DNA of 64,000 bases from VRUE01 sp036266075 (GCA_036266075.1 DATANV010000015.1:1-64000), one strand, 5' to 3'. Positions 1-9,977 are shown, counted from the stretch's first letter. Notes: generated by a model not told the origin, from the letters alone. A program made the numbers and translations.

Positions 1-1
1 G

Positions 2-3000
2 CGCCTGGGCTCGGTCAAGTCGAACCTCGGTCACACCCAGGCCGCCGCCGGGGCGGCGGGGGTGATCAAGATGGCGCTGGCCCTGCGCGAGGAGTCCCTG
101 CCAAAGACGCTTCACCTCAAAGAGCCGAGCCCGCACGTGGACTGGTCCTCGGGAGCGGTGGAGCTCTTGAGCCAAGAGGCCCCCTGGCCACGCAGCGAGG
201 AGCGCCCCCGCCGCGCCGGCATCTCCTCCTTCGGGGTCAGCGGCACCAACGCGCACGTGATCCTCGAGGAGGCGCCTCCGCTTGGCAAGGGGGACCGGAC
301 CGAGCGGGGAGGGGCAGCGTCCGGCCCCCTGTCGGCGGAGACCGGCCTCCTCTGGCCGCTCTCGGCCAAGAGCCCCGAGGCCCTGCGCGCGCAGGCCAGC
401 CGGCTCAGGTCGCACTTGCTCGAACGACCGGAGCTGGATCTTCTCGCACTCGCCAGCTCGCTGGCGCTCTCTCGCCCGCAGCTCCCCTCCCGGGCGGTGG
501 TGGTCGGAGCCGACCGCGAGGCGCTGCTCGCCGGCCTCGGGGCGCTGGCACGGGGCGAGGAGGCCGCGGAGCTGGTCGTCGGCGATGCGCGCCCTCTCGA
601 CCGGGGCCCGGTGTTTCTCTTCCCGGGTCAGGGCTCGCAGTGGAGGAGCATGGCGCTCGGGCTGCTCGACTCCTCGCCGATCTTCGCCGAGGCGATGGAC
701 GGTTGCCTGCGGGCGCTCGCTCCCCACCTCGACTGGTCGCCCGAAGACGTGCTGCGTCGCCGGCCGGACGCGGCGGACATCGAGCGGATCGACGTCGTCC
801 AGCCGCTGCTTTTCGCGATGATGGTCTCGCTCGCGGCGCTGTGGCGCGCGCATGGCGTCGAGCCGACCGCGGTCGTCGGTCACTCGCAGGGCGAGATCGC
901 CGCCGCGCACGTCGCAGGCGGCCTCTCGCTCGAAGACGCCGCCCGCCTCGTCGCCCTGCGCAGCAAGGTGCTCGCCATGGGGACGGGTCGCGGCGGCATG
1001 GCGTTGGCCGCGGTCGGCGTCGAGGAACTCAGCGCCCGCCTGCCGGGCTGGGACGAGCGCGTCGCCCTTGCCGGGATCAACGGTCCTGGCTCGATCGTCG
1101 TCTCCGCCGATACGGAGCCCCTCGAGGAGCTGCTCGCCCGCTGTGAGGCGGAGGGGATCTGGACCCATCGCGTGCGTGCCGCTGTGGGCGCCGGGCACTC
1201 GCCGATGATCGAGGAGGGACGCGACCTGCTGCTCGAATCGGCGGCGGGCATCGCCCCTCGCCCCGGCGAGCTGCCCTTCTACTCGTCGGTCGAGGCGGGG
1301 TCCATCGAGACGGCCGAGCTCGACGCCGAGTATTGGTACCGCAACGCCCGCGAGACCGTTCGCTTTGGTCCGGCCATCGACCTGATGCTGCGTAAGGGCT
1401 ATCGAAGCTTCATCGAGATCAGCCCCAACCCAATCCTGATGCTCCCTCTCCACGAAGCCTTCGCCCAGGCGTTCGAGGATCCCGCCGAGGCGAGCTTCGT
1501 CGGCTCCCTGCACCGCCATCGGGGCGGGCTCGACGATTTCCTGCGCTCGCTCGGCACGGCGTGGGCGGAGGGCGTCGAGCTCGACTGGCGGGAGCTGCTC
1601 GGGGCCGCCGACGAGCCTCCCCTTCCGCTCCCGACCTACCCCTTCCAGCGCCAGCGCTTCTGGCTCTCTCAGGGCACTTCGGGCGGCGGCGACGTCGGCG
1701 CCAGTGGCCAGGAGCCCGCCCGTCACCCGCTGCTTGCGGCGGCCCTCCAGCCGGCCGCCGGAGGCGGTCTGCTGTACACCGGGCGAATCTCGCTCGAGAC
1801 TCACCCGTGGCTCGCGGACCACGGCGGGATGGGAGTCGTCCTCTTTCCCGGCACGGCGTTCGTCGAGCTCGCCCTGCACGCCGGCGCCGCGGTCGGTTTC
1901 GACTCGCTTCGCGAACTGACGCTCGAGGCGCCCCTGCTGATTCACGAGCAGGATGCGGTCCAGATCCAGGTTTCGATCTCCGAGCCGGACGCCGATGGAG
2001 AGCGTTCGATCGCTGTCCATTCCCGACCCGAGCTCGATGGCGATGCGGGGGGAGCGGAGTGGACGCGGCATGCCGCAGGATCGCTCGCGCGGCTTGACCC
2101 GGCGGTCGACGGCGAAGTCGACGCCGTTCTCGAGGAGGCCTGGCCGCCCGCCGGGGCGGAGCAGGTTGACGTGGGGGCCTTCTACTCGCTCCTCGCCGAG
2201 GTCGGCGTCGAATACGGACCGGCGTTCCAGGGGGTCAACGCCGCCTGGCGCAGCGGCGAGGACCTCTACGCGGAGATCGCCCTGCCGGCCGGCCAGGCGG
2301 GTGCGGCTGCCTCGTTCCTGCTCCATCCGGCGCTGCTCGATGCGGCGCTGCACTCAACGGCGCTGTGGTCGTTGGCCGGGCGAGAGAACGGATCCGGGGC
2401 GCAGTCGCTGCAGCTGCCGTTCTCATTCGGCGAGGTCCACCTCTGGCGGACGGGCGCCTCGCGCCTGCGCGTCCGCGCCTCGCGCGCCGAGTCGGGGTCG
2501 GTGACGCTGAGCGCTGCCGACGGGGCCGGGAACCCGGTTGTCACGATCGGCTCGCTCGAGACGCGCGCCCTGCCCGCGCAGCAGCTCGAACGCCTCGGCG
2601 ACAATCGCGACTCGCTCTTCGGCCTCGAGTGGTCGCCCGCCAAGCTCGGATCGGGCGAGACGGGCGAGCTTGTCGCGATCGGCGCGGGGGCGGAGCGGCT
2701 CGCGGGTCGTATCGGCGACGCCCGGAGCCAGCCGAGCGTCGAGGCCCTCCTCGATTCCCTCGACGAAGGCGCCTCGCCACCGTCGACGGCGGTCTTCGTC
2801 CTGCCCGGCCGCGGGGAGGGGGACGGCATCGTCGCGCCGATGCACGAGAGCGCGACCGCCGCCCTTGCCGCGGCGCAGGCGTGGCTGCTCGACGATCGCC
2901 TCGCCGCCGGCCGCCTCGCCTTCGTCACGGTCGGGGCAATCGCGGCGAGGGCCGGCGATCGGGTGCCCGGCCTGCACCAGGCCGCCGCCTGGGGCCTGCT

Positions 3001-5185
3001 GCGCTCCGCGCAGGCCGAGAACCCCGGCCGCATCGCCCTCGTCGACGTGGACGGCAGCGATTCCTCGTGGGACTGCCTGGCTCCGGCGCTATCGCTTGGC
3101 GAGCCGGAGGTCGCGATTCGCGACGGCGAGGCGCTGGTTCCCCGCTTGGCTCACCTCGCGCCCGAGCCCGACCGGGAGCTTCCCTTCGCGGCCGACGGGA
3201 CCGTCCTCATCACCGGCGGAACCGGGGACCTCGGCGGCCTGCTCGCCGCCCACCTGGTTGCCGAGCATGGGGTGCGCCACGTCCTGCTCGCCAGCCGCAG
3301 CGGCGGCGAGGCGCCTGGAGCCGAGGCGCTGCGAGATGCCCTCGAGCAGCAGGGGGCCGAGGTCAGGATCGCCTCCTGCGACTTCGGCGACCGCGATGCG
3401 ATCGCGGCGCTGTTGGACTCGATCGACCCCAGCCACCCCCTGACGGGAGTGGTCCATGCCGCGGCCGCGCTCGACGACGGCGTCTTCACCGCGATGTCCG
3501 CAGAGCGGCTCGAGCGGGTGCTGGCCGCCAAGGCCGACGCGGCCTGGCACCTGCACGAGCTGACGCGGGACGCGGAGCTCGGCGCGTTCGTCCTCTTCTC
3601 CTCGATATCGGGGACGATCGGCGGTCCCGGCCAGTCCAACTACGCGGCCGCCAACGTGTTTCTCGACGCGCTCGCGGCGCAGCGACGGGCGGCGGGCCTG
3701 CCGGCGACGTCGATCGCCTGGGGCCTTTGGCAGCGGACCCGGGAACGGGCCGAAGAGCTGCTGCGCGACCGCGACGTCGAGCGGCTCTTTCGGGCCGGCT
3801 TCGGCGCCCTCGCCGACGATCAGGGGCTGATGCTGTTCGACCTCTGCCTCGGGGGCTCAGAGCCGGCGCCGGTCGCAGCCAAGCTCAACTTCGGCGGCCT
3901 GCGCACGATGGCGAGGTCGGGCGAGCTGCCACCCGTCATGCGTGAGCTGGTGCGCATGCCGGCGGTCGACGACGCGGGCCATCCAGGACCGCTGGCCGAG
4001 CGGCTGGCTTCGGCCGACGAAGGGGAGCGGACCAACATCGTGGTGGAGTTCCTCCGCAAGCAGATCGCCGACGTGCTGGGGCAGGAGCTGGGCACGGAGG
4101 GGAGCGAGCAGAAGCCCTTCCTCGAGCTCGGCTTCGACTCGCTCACCGCGCTTCAGTTCCGCAACCGCCTCAACGCGGCGACCGGCTTGAAGCTGAGCCC
4201 GAGCATCGCCTTCGATCACCCGACCCCGGCCGCGCTCGCCACTCACGTGGTGACGCTGCTCGACCGGGGCGGCCAGCCTGACGCCGCGGCGTCGGAGCCC
4301 AGCGTCCTCACCTCGCTCCTCCGCGGCGCCCACGAACGAGGGCGCAGCGCCGAGCTGCTCGGGCTGCTGGGCCCGCTCTCGGGCTTTCGCCCCAGCTTCG
4401 CCAGCCCCAGCGAGCTCGGCTCCGGCCCCTCGGCGATTCGGCTCGCGCACGGCCCCGAGCGCCCGGCACTCGCCTGCCTTCCCTCCGCGGCGCCGATCTC
4501 GGGCCCGCACGAGTACGCCAAGCTGGCGAGGGGATTCGACGGCGAGCGCGACGTCATCGCGACCCGCTGGCCCGGGTTCGACCGTCTGGATCCGCTGCCC
4601 GCCAACCTCGACGCGGCGCTCGAGGTTCAGCTCGAGGCGCTCGGAGGGGTCCTCGACGAAGCGCCACCGGTTCTCGTCGGTCACTCCACCGGCGGCGTCT
4701 TCGCCTACGCCCTGGCCCAGCGGCTGGCCGGTGAGGGTCGCTCGCCCAGCGGGGTCGTGCTGATCGACAGCTACCACCCCTCCCAGACCGGGCTCGATGC
4801 CTCGACCGAGGGAGCCTCGATCGGCCTCGGCATCCTCGGCGGCATCCTCGCCGCGGAGGATTCGAGCGTCGTCATCGACGACGTCCGGCTGACGGCGATG
4901 GCCGCCTACCTGGGGATGGTCGCCAGGATCGAGACGGCCCCGCTCGAGTGCCCAGTGCTGCTGATCCGGGCGACCGATCCGATCGGCGACGAGCCCGCGG
5001 GCGACGATTGGTCGGCTCGCTGGGAGGTGCCGCACGAGTTGGCCGTCGCCCCCGGAAACCACCTGACGATGATGGACGAGCACGTCGATGCCGTCTCCCA
5101 GGCGGTCTCTGAGTGGCTGCACGCGAACTTCGACGGCTCAGCCGAGGACAAACCTGACCAAGACACAGGAGGAGAACGAGCATGA
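2..5185 (+). CDS. Type I modular polyketide synthase, terminal module with thioesterase (5' truncated by window)
   Basis: Extends and releases a polyketide chain. The frame is open at base 2, so the N-terminus lies outside the window; 1,727 residues are visible. Domain order: end of a ketosynthase (GSVKSNLGHT, bases 8-37), acyltransferase (PGQGSQW 623-643; GHSQGE with nucleophile Ser at 884), dehydratase (HxxxGxxxxP, His 1820 to Pro 1847), ketoreductase (GGTGDLG near 3214; LDD at 3470-3478, typical of B-type KRs; Ser-Tyr-Asn residues near 3600-3655), acyl carrier protein (GFDSL, phosphopantetheine Ser at 4139) and thioesterase (GHSTGG, Ser 4685). There is no enoylreductase, so this module should leave a double bond. 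The AT motif GAGH (1187-1198) is the XAGH form associated with ethylmalonyl-CoA, matching the coupled ccr gene downstream. The TE marks the last module of the assembly line. Confidence 0.97.
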   Translation, partial: RLGSVKSNLGHTQAAAGAAGVIKMALALREESLPKTLHLKEPSPHVDWSSGAVELLSQEAPWPRSEERPRRAGISSFGVSGTNAHVILEEAPPLGKGDRTERGGAASGPLSAETGLLWPLSAKSPEALRAQASRLRSHLLERPELDLLALASSLALSRPQLPSRAVVVGADREALLAGLGALARGEEAAELVVGDARPLDRGPVFLFPGQGSQWRSMALGLLDSSPIFAEAMDGCLRALAPHLDWSPEDVLRRRPDAADIERIDVVQPLLFAMMVSLAALWRAHGVEPTAVVGHSQGEIAAAHVAGGLSLEDAARLVALRSKVLAMGTGRGGMALAAVGVEELSARLPGWDERVALAGINGPGSIVVSADTEPLEELLARCEAEGIWTHRVRAAVGAGHSPMIEEGRDLLLESAAGIAPRPGELPFYSSVEAGSIETAELDAEYWYRNARETVRFGPAIDLMLRKGYRSFIEISPNPILMLPLHEAFAQAFEDPAEASFVGSLHRHRGGLDDFLRSLGTAWAEGVELDWRELLGAADEPPLPLPTYPFQRQRFWLSQGTSGGGDVGASGQEPARHPLLAAALQPAAGGGLLYTGRISLETHPWLADHGGMGVVLFPGTAFVELALHAGAAVGFDSLRELTLEAPLLIHEQDAVQIQVSISEPDADGERSIAVHSRPELDGDAGGAEWTRHAAGSLARLDPAVDGEVDAVLEEAWPPAGAEQVDVGAFYSLLAEVGVEYGPAFQGVNAAWRSGEDLYAEIALPAGQAGAAASFLLHPALLDAALHSTALWSLAGRENGSGAQSLQLPFSFGEVHLWRTGASRLRVRASRAESGSVTLSAADGAGNPVVTIGSLETRALPAQQLERLGDNRDSLFGLEWSPAKLGSGETGELVAIGAGAERLAGRIGDARSQPSVEALLDSLDEGASPPSTAVFVLPGRGEGDGIVAPMHESATAALAAAQAWLLDDRLAAGRLAFVTVGAIAARAGDRVPGLHQAAAWGLLRSAQAENPGRIALVDVDGSDSSWDCLAPALSLGEPEVAIRDGEALVPRLAHLAPEPDRELPFAADGTVLITGGTGDLGGLLAAHLVAEHGVRHVLLASRSGGEAPGAEALRDALEQQGAEVRIASCDFGDRDAIAALLDSIDPSHPLTGVVHAAAALDDGVFTAMSAERLERVLAAKADAAWHLHELTRDAELGAFVLFSSISGTIGGPGQSNYAAANVFLDALAAQRRAAGLPATSIAWGLWQRTRERAEELLRDRDVERLFRAGFGALADDQGLMLFDLCLGGSEPAPVAAKLNFGGLRTMARSGELPPVMRELVRMPAVDDAGHPGPLAERLASADEGERTNIVVEFLRKQIADVLGQELGTEGSEQKPFLELGFDSLTALQFRNRLNAATGLKLSPSIAFDHPTPAALATHVVTLLDRGGQPDAAASEPSVLTSLLRGAHERGRSAELLGLLGPLSGFRPSFASPSELGSGPSAIRLAHGPERPALACLPSAAPISGPHEYAKLARGFDGERDVIATRWPGFDRLDPLPANLDAALEVQLEALGGVLDEAPPVLVGHSTGGVFAYALAQRLAGEGRSPSGVVLIDSYHPSQTGLDASTEGASIGLGILGGILAAEDSSVVIDDVRLTAMAAYLGMVARIETAPLECPVLLIRATDPIGDEPAGDDWSARWEVPHELAVAPGNHLTMMDEHVDAVSQAVSEWLHANFDGSAEDKPDQDTGGERA

Positions 5186-6495
5186 CGCTTTCCGACACCG
5201 CAACTTCGGACACCCTCGCGGACGACCTGGTCGCCGCCGGGGTCCCGTCCACCTACAAGGCGGCGTACGTGGAGCGCGACGATGCCGCCCGGCTCTGGGA
5301 GCAGCCGGAGAAGGACGTGCGCGAGACGCTGAAGGTCGGCGAGGTGCCGATGCCGGAGCTGGCGCCCGATGAGGTCGTGGTCGCGGTGATGGCCAGCGCT
5401 CTCAACTACAACACCGTCTGGTCGGCTCGCTTCGAACCGATCCCGGGCTTCGTCTTCCTCAACCACCTGGCGCAGTCGGGCGGCTGGAACGAGCGGCACG
5501 ACCGGCCGCAGCACGTGCTCGGCTCCGACGCGGCGGGGATCGTCGTGCGCACCGGCGATGCGGTCAAGGACTGGTCGCCGGGCGACCGTGTCGTCGTCTG
5601 GCCGGGCTGGGGGGACGCCGAGCGGGCCCTCTCCAACCATGACGTCGTGCTCGGCGAGCAGAACCTGGCCTGGGGGTTCGAGACCAATTTCGGTGGGCTG
5701 GCCAACTTCGCCGTGGTCAAAAGCCTGCAGCTGATGAAGAAGCCGTCGCACCTGACCTGGGAGGAGGCGGCCTGCAACACCCTCTGCGCGATGACCGCCT
5801 ATCGGATGTTGGTCAGTCCGCACGGCGCACCGTTCAAGCAGGGCGACATCGTCTTCGTCTGGGGCGCCGCCGGCGGCCTGGGGAGCTACGCGATCCAGTT
5901 GGTCCGCAACGGCGGCGGGCTCTCCGTCGGCGTCGTCAACTCGGAGCGCAAGGCGCAGCTGCTCGAAGCGCTGGGCTGCGACCTGATCATCCGCCGGGAC
6001 CAGATGGACCTCGAGGGACTCGAGCCGCGCAAGTTCGGCAAAGCGTTCCGCGAACTCGTCCGGGCAGAGTTCGAGGAAGACCCACACGTCGTCTTCGAGC
6101 ACGTCGGTGCCAAGACCTTCTGGGCCTCGGTTTACCTGGCGCGACCGGGCGGCAAGGTCGTCACCTGCGGCTCCAGCACCGGCTACGAACACACCTTCGA
6201 CAACCGCTACCTCTGGATGAAGGCGAAAAGCATCGTCGGCAGCCACGGGTCGACCCTGCAGGAGGCCCTCGAGTGCAACCGCCTCTTCCACATGGGCAGG
6301 CTGCGCCCGGCGCTGTCCAAGGTCGTCGGGCTCGACGACGTCGCCGAGGCCGCGCACGCGCTGGAGGCCAACAGCCACGTCGGCAAGGTCGGGGTGCTCT
6401 GCCTTGCGCCCGAAGAGGGGCTCGGGGTCGAAGATCCGGAGCGCCGGGAGAAGCTTGGCGGGGAAGAGCTCGAGCTCTTCCGCAAGTTCGGCTAG
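5182..6495 (+). CDS. ccr: Crotonyl-CoA carboxylase/reductase
   Basis: MDR-superfamily enzyme that reductively carboxylates crotonyl-CoA to ethylmalonyl-CoA using NADPH and CO2. The 437 residues show LNYNTVW (residues 74-80), GFETNFGG after the catalytic-domain centre, a Rossmann glycine motif (WGAAGGLGSYA) and IVGSHGSTLQEA. The Asn, Phe-Glu and His of these motifs correspond to the CO2-binding residues described for carboxylating family members, which argues for carboxylation rather than simple reduction. The ATG overlaps the PKS stop codon (ATGA), so the two are translationally coupled; the obvious role is to supply the alkylmalonyl extender for the PKS. A role in an ethylmalonyl-CoA pathway is less likely in this context. 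Confidence 0.93.
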   Translation: MTLSDTATSDTLADDLVAAGVPSTYKAAYVERDDAARLWEQPEKDVRETLKVGEVPMPELAPDEVVVAVMASALNYNTVWSARFEPIPGFVFLNHLAQSGGWNERHDRPQHVLGSDAAGIVVRTGDAVKDWSPGDRVVVWPGWGDAERALSNHDVVLGEQNLAWGFETNFGGLANFAVVKSLQLMKKPSHLTWEEAACNTLCAMTAYRMLVSPHGAPFKQGDIVFVWGAAGGLGSYAIQLVRNGGGLSVGVVNSERKAQLLEALGCDLIIRRDQMDLEGLEPRKFGKAFRELVRAEFEEDPHVVFEHVGAKTFWASVYLARPGGKVVTCGSSTGYEHTFDNRYLWMKAKSIVGSHGSTLQEALECNRLFHMGRLRPALSKVVGLDDVAEAAHALEANSHVGKVGVLCLAPEEGLGVEDPERREKLGGEELELFRKFG

Positions 6496-6498
6496 CCG

Positions 6499-7281
6499 GT
6501 GCGCCTGCATACCCGCAGTTGGGGAGCGGCGAGCGGCGAGACCGTCGTCGCCGTGCACGGGCTGACCCAGCACGGCGGCGTCTTCGAGGGGCTCGGCGAG
6601 CGGCTTGCGGCGGCTGGCCGGCGGCTGGTTGCCGTCGACCTGCGCGGGCATGGGGAGTCCGGCCGCGAGCCGCCCTGGAGCGTCGACGCGCACGTCGCCG
6701 ACCTGGTCGCGACACTCCAGGCCGGCGCCATCCGCCGCTCGATCCTGGTTGGCCACAGCTTCGGCGGGCTCTTGGTCGCCGCCCTGGCAGCGCGCGCGGT
6801 CGGCGACGTCGCCGCCCTCGTCCTGCTCGACCCCGGCATCGGCCTGCCTCCCGAGGGCGCGCTCGCCTCGGCTGAAATCGAACGCCTCGACTGGAGCTTC
6901 GATTCAGTCGACGGCGCGGTGAACGCGCTGCGCAGCTCCGAATCGATCGTCGCCACGCCGCGCGAGACGCTCGTCGCCTTTGCTGCCGCGGACCTGCAAC
7001 GGGGGCGCGATGGGCGCTTGCGCTTCAGCTTCTCGCCGAGCGCGGCGGTCGTCGCCTGGAGCGAGATGGCCGCGCCACCACCGCCGATCGCGCAGCTTCC
7101 CACCCTTCTGATCCGGCCGGTGTCCTCGCAGATCCCTCCCCGCGAGCAGGACGCGCGCTACCGGCGGGAGCTGGGCTCGCTGCTCTCGCTGGTCGCAGTG
7201 CCCAACGGGCACAACGTCCTCTGGGAGTCGCCGCAGGAGACGGGGGCGGCGATCGAGGACTTCCTCGCCGCTACCGGCTGA
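6499..7281 (+). CDS. Alpha/beta hydrolase
   Basis: Soluble alpha/beta hydrolase of 260 residues. Visible motifs are HGLTQHGG (oxyanion region), the nucleophile elbow VGHSFGG, and a C-terminal GHN that would supply the catalytic His. The GTG start lies 3 bp after the ccr stop, so it is the third gene of the PKS transcript. Substrate is unknown; in this position it could act as an editing hydrolase for mis-primed acyl chains or tailor the product, but that is inference. Its 3' end overlaps the convergent phosphopantetheinyl transferase gene by 11 bp. Confidence 0.85.
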   Translation: MRLHTRSWGAASGETVVAVHGLTQHGGVFEGLGERLAAAGRRLVAVDLRGHGESGREPPWSVDAHVADLVATLQAGAIRRSILVGHSFGGLLVAALAARAVGDVAALVLLDPGIGLPPEGALASAEIERLDWSFDSVDGAVNALRSSESIVATPRETLVAFAAADLQRGRDGRLRFSFSPSAAVVAWSEMAAPPPPIAQLPTLLIRPVSSQIPPREQDARYRRELGSLLSLVAVPNGHNVLWESPQETGAAIEDFLAATG

Positions 7282-7927
7282 GCGCGATCGCCGCGAGGAC
7301 GTGCCCGCCCCGAGCCAGCCAGCGACCCTGGAGGTCGCGCAGCTCGACCCCGTCCAAGCGCGGGCCGGGAACCAGCAGCCGGGCGTGGAAGCTGCCGCGA
7401 TCGCGGTCGAAGGTCAGCTCTGCGTCCTCGAAGCCGAGCATCCGTCCCGCCAGCGGGAACCAGGCCTTGTAGACGGCCTCCTTTGCGCAGAACAGCAGGC
7501 GCCCCCACTCGACGTTCGCGTCACGGGCGGCCAGCCCGGCCAGCTGTGCCCTCTCTGCCGGAAGCGCGATCGCCTCCAATATCCCCGGCGGGAGCGGCTC
7601 CAGCGGCTCGGCGTCGATCCCGATCGAGGCGAAGTCCCGCGCCTGCCCGACGACGGCGGCCCGATAGCCGTCGCAGTGGGTGATGCTGCCAACCGCGCCC
7701 GCGGGCCAGATCGGCTCGCCACGGGAGCCGCTTGGAATTGGCTCCCGCTCCAGTCCGAGTCCCTCCAGGGCCCGGTGGGCGCAATCGCGGCCAGTCAGGA
7801 ACTCCCGCCGGCGCTTCTCGACGGCGTTGGCGACCTGTCGGATCTCCTCGGCGAGCGCCGCCGTCGCTTCGACGTCGGCGAACGCCTCGACGGCGGACAC
7901 AGCAGGGGGGAGGATCTCCTCGATCAC
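7271..7927 (-). CDS. 4'-phosphopantetheinyl transferase (Sfp/EntD type)
   Basis: Transfers 4'-phosphopantetheine from CoA to a serine of carrier proteins. The 218 residues contain the family signatures GSITHCDGY, GIDAEPLEP (metal-binding Asp/Glu) and FCAKEAVYKAW. The GTG start at 7927 overlaps the stop of the upstream metallophosphoesterase (GTGA), a better choice than longer in-frame extensions that run through that gene. It lies convergent to the PKS-ccr-hydrolase operon and is the natural activator of the PKS carrier protein. Confidence 0.92.
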   Translation of the reverse strand: MIEEILPPAVSAVEAFADVEATAALAEEIRQVANAVEKRRREFLTGRDCAHRALEGLGLEREPIPSGSRGEPIWPAGAVGSITHCDGYRAAVVGQARDFASIGIDAEPLEPLPPGILEAIALPAERAQLAGLAARDANVEWGRLLFCAKEAVYKAWFPLAGRMLGFEDAELTFDRDRGSFHARLLVPGPRLDGVELRDLQGRWLARGGHVLAAIALSR

Positions 7928-8760
7928 GCCGTCTCCGCCGCTGGCAGGATCCTTCTCAACCCCGCTCGCGCCCAGGTGCGGCCTTCCCACTCGCGCGGGT
8001 AGCCGAGCGAGACCTCCTCGAAGCGCACCCCGTCGTGCCAGGTCGTGCAGGGGATGTGGAGGTGACCGTAGACGACGGCGGCGGCGCGGAAGCGGCGATG
8101 CCACTCGGCGGTGCGGCGAGTGCCGCACCACTGGGCGAACTCCGGGTGGCGCAGTATGCGGGTCGGCTCCTCGATCAAGGGGAAGTGGTTCACGAGAACG
8201 ATCGGCAGCCCGGGATCGCACTCCTGCAGGCGAGCCTCGGTCTCCTGCACGCGGGCATGGCACCAAGCCTCCCTGCTCGGAAAGGGATCGGGATGCAGGA
8301 GCGCCTCGTCGACGCAGACCACCCCGGCCGCGTGGGCGAGCCGCAGCGCCTCCGCCTTAGTCGACGCGATGTTGGCGCCGAAGGAGTAGTCGTAGAGCAG
8401 GAACAGAGGCGCCACGAGGGCGGGGCCCCCTGGGCCCTCCCAGACGGGATAGGGGTCCTCCGGGGTGAGCACCCCATGACGCCGGCAGGCGTCCACCAGC
8501 CGGCGGTAGCGCGCCTCGCCGCGCGCCTCGCCGCGATCGGCGCCGTATGTGAGCAGCTCGTGGTTGCCGGGTGCCCAGATGACGCGTTCGAACCGCTCGC
8601 CGAGCAGGGCGAGCGCCCACTCGACGCGGTCGAGCGAGTCGGCGACATCGCCGCAGACGATCAGCCAGTCGCCGTCTCGGGCGGCGCCCAGGCGCTCGAC
8701 GAACCTGCGGTTCGCACGGTGCTCCAGGTGCAGGTCGCTGATCGCCCAAAGCGTCTCCAT
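7924..8760 (-). CDS. Calcineurin-like metallophosphoesterase
   Basis: Metal-dependent phosphoesterase of 278 residues with the family motifs in order: SDLHLEH (Dx H), GDVADS (GD), GNHELL (GNHE) and GHLHIPC (GHxH). The ATG at 8760 lies 11 bp downstream of the cfa stop, with the motif-bearing N-terminus directly after it. It is the middle gene of a cfa-phosphoesterase-PPTase operon on the minus strand and overlaps the PPTase start by 4 bp. Natural substrate cannot be deduced. Confidence 0.88.
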   Translation of the reverse strand: METLWAISDLHLEHRANRRFVERLGAARDGDWLIVCGDVADSLDRVEWALALLGERFERVIWAPGNHELLTYGADRGEARGEARYRRLVDACRRHGVLTPEDPYPVWEGPGGPALVAPLFLLYDYSFGANIASTKAEALRLAHAAGVVCVDEALLHPDPFPSREAWCHARVQETEARLQECDPGLPIVLVNHFPLIEEPTRILRHPEFAQWCGTRRTAEWHRRFRAAAVVYGHLHIPCTTWHDGVRFEEVSLGYPREWEGRTWARAGLRRILPAAETA

Positions 8761-8771
8761 CGGGCGCGGGG

Positions 8772-9977
8772 CTAGGCCAGTCGGCAGCGTGCCTGGTAGA
8801 TCGAGAGGAAGCCGTTTTCGAAGCCGTTGCGGGCGGCGCGCAGGTAGAGGCGCCAGACGCGGACGCGTTCGGGGCCGGCGAGCCGCAGCGCCTCGTCGAG
8901 GTTCTCGTCCAGGCGCCGGGCCCAGTGGCGCAGGGTCTTGGCGTAGTCGGCACCGTGCTCGGAGACGTGGCGGGTGACGAAGCCGGCCCGCTCCAGGGCC
9001 AGCAGCACGCGCGAGAGGTGAAGCGGCTCGCCGTCCGGGAAGACGTAGCGCTCCGAGAACGCCCCGGCCTCGGGGTCGCTGTGTCGCAGGCGGGCGATGC
9101 CGTGGTTGAGCAGGCGCCCGCCGGGCTCCAGCAGGCCGGCCAGGGTGCGCGCGTAGACGTCGATCTGCTCTTCGCCGACATGCTCGACCATGCCGATCGA
9201 GGCGATCGCGTCGAAGCGCTCGCCGCCCAGGTCGCGGTAGTCCATGACGCGGATCTCGACCCGGTCGGCTACTCCGGCTTCCTCGGCCCGCCGCCGGGCC
9301 TTCTCCGCTTGCGGCGGGGAGAGGGTGATGCCGACGACGCTGACGCCATGCTCGGTCGCCGCCCAGAGGGGGAAGCTGCCCCAGCCGCAGCCGACATCGA
9401 GCAGCCGGTCGCCCTGCTTCAGCTCGAGCTTGCGGGCGACCGTCTCGAGCTTCTCCTCCTGCGCCTGCTCGAGCGTCTCGGCGCCCTCGGCGAAGAAGGC
9501 GCAGCTGTAGGTCATCGAGTCGTCGAGGAACAGCGCGAAGAACTCGTTGGAGACGTCGTAGTGGTGGCGGACGGCGCGGGCGTCGCGCTCCCGGCTGTGG
9601 CGCCGGCCGCTGAGGACCAGCTCGGCCGCCGGCCGGCGCGGCGGACGCTGGATGCCAGCGGCCCGGACGGCCCCGAGCAGCAGGTGCGCGATGTCGCCGC
9701 GATCCAGCTCCGGCGGCTGCCAGCTGTCGAGTAGCTCGATCGCCGCGTCCATGTCGTCGACCTCGATATCGCCGCTGACGTAGGCGCGGCCGAGGCCGAG
9801 CTGGCCGGGGGCGCGAAGGACGTGAGCAGCGGCCCGCGGCGAGCGCACGTGGAAGGTGGGACCGCCGTCCGTGCTGGCCGGCAGCTGCGTCCCGTCCCAG
9901 AATTCGACCCTGAAGGGTCGCTCGGGGATCCGCGCTTCGATCTCGCGGCGCAGCGGCGCGGTGCTGGCCAATGCCAT
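8772..9977 (-). CDS. cfa: Cyclopropane-fatty-acyl-phospholipid synthase family methyltransferase
   Basis: SAM-dependent enzyme of 401 residues that adds a methylene or methyl group across double bonds of membrane phospholipid acyl chains. Residues up to about 100 form the variable N-terminal lipid-binding region; HHYDVSNEFF and the SAM motif LDVGCGWGSFPLW follow, then IASIGMVEHVG. It is divergent from the fatty acid desaturase at 10058, with 80 bp between the starts. The desaturase makes the double bonds this enzyme modifies, so the shared intergenic region probably holds co-regulated promoters (inference). Confidence 0.9.
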   Translation of the reverse strand: MALASTAPLRREIEARIPERPFRVEFWDGTQLPASTDGGPTFHVRSPRAAAHVLRAPGQLGLGRAYVSGDIEVDDMDAAIELLDSWQPPELDRGDIAHLLLGAVRAAGIQRPPRRPAAELVLSGRRHSRERDARAVRHHYDVSNEFFALFLDDSMTYSCAFFAEGAETLEQAQEEKLETVARKLELKQGDRLLDVGCGWGSFPLWAATEHGVSVVGITLSPPQAEKARRRAEEAGVADRVEIRVMDYRDLGGERFDAIASIGMVEHVGEEQIDVYARTLAGLLEPGGRLLNHGIARLRHSDPEAGAFSERYVFPDGEPLHLSRVLLALERAGFVTRHVSEHGADYAKTLRHWARRLDENLDEALRLAGPERVRVWRLYLRAARNGFENGFLSIYQARCRLA

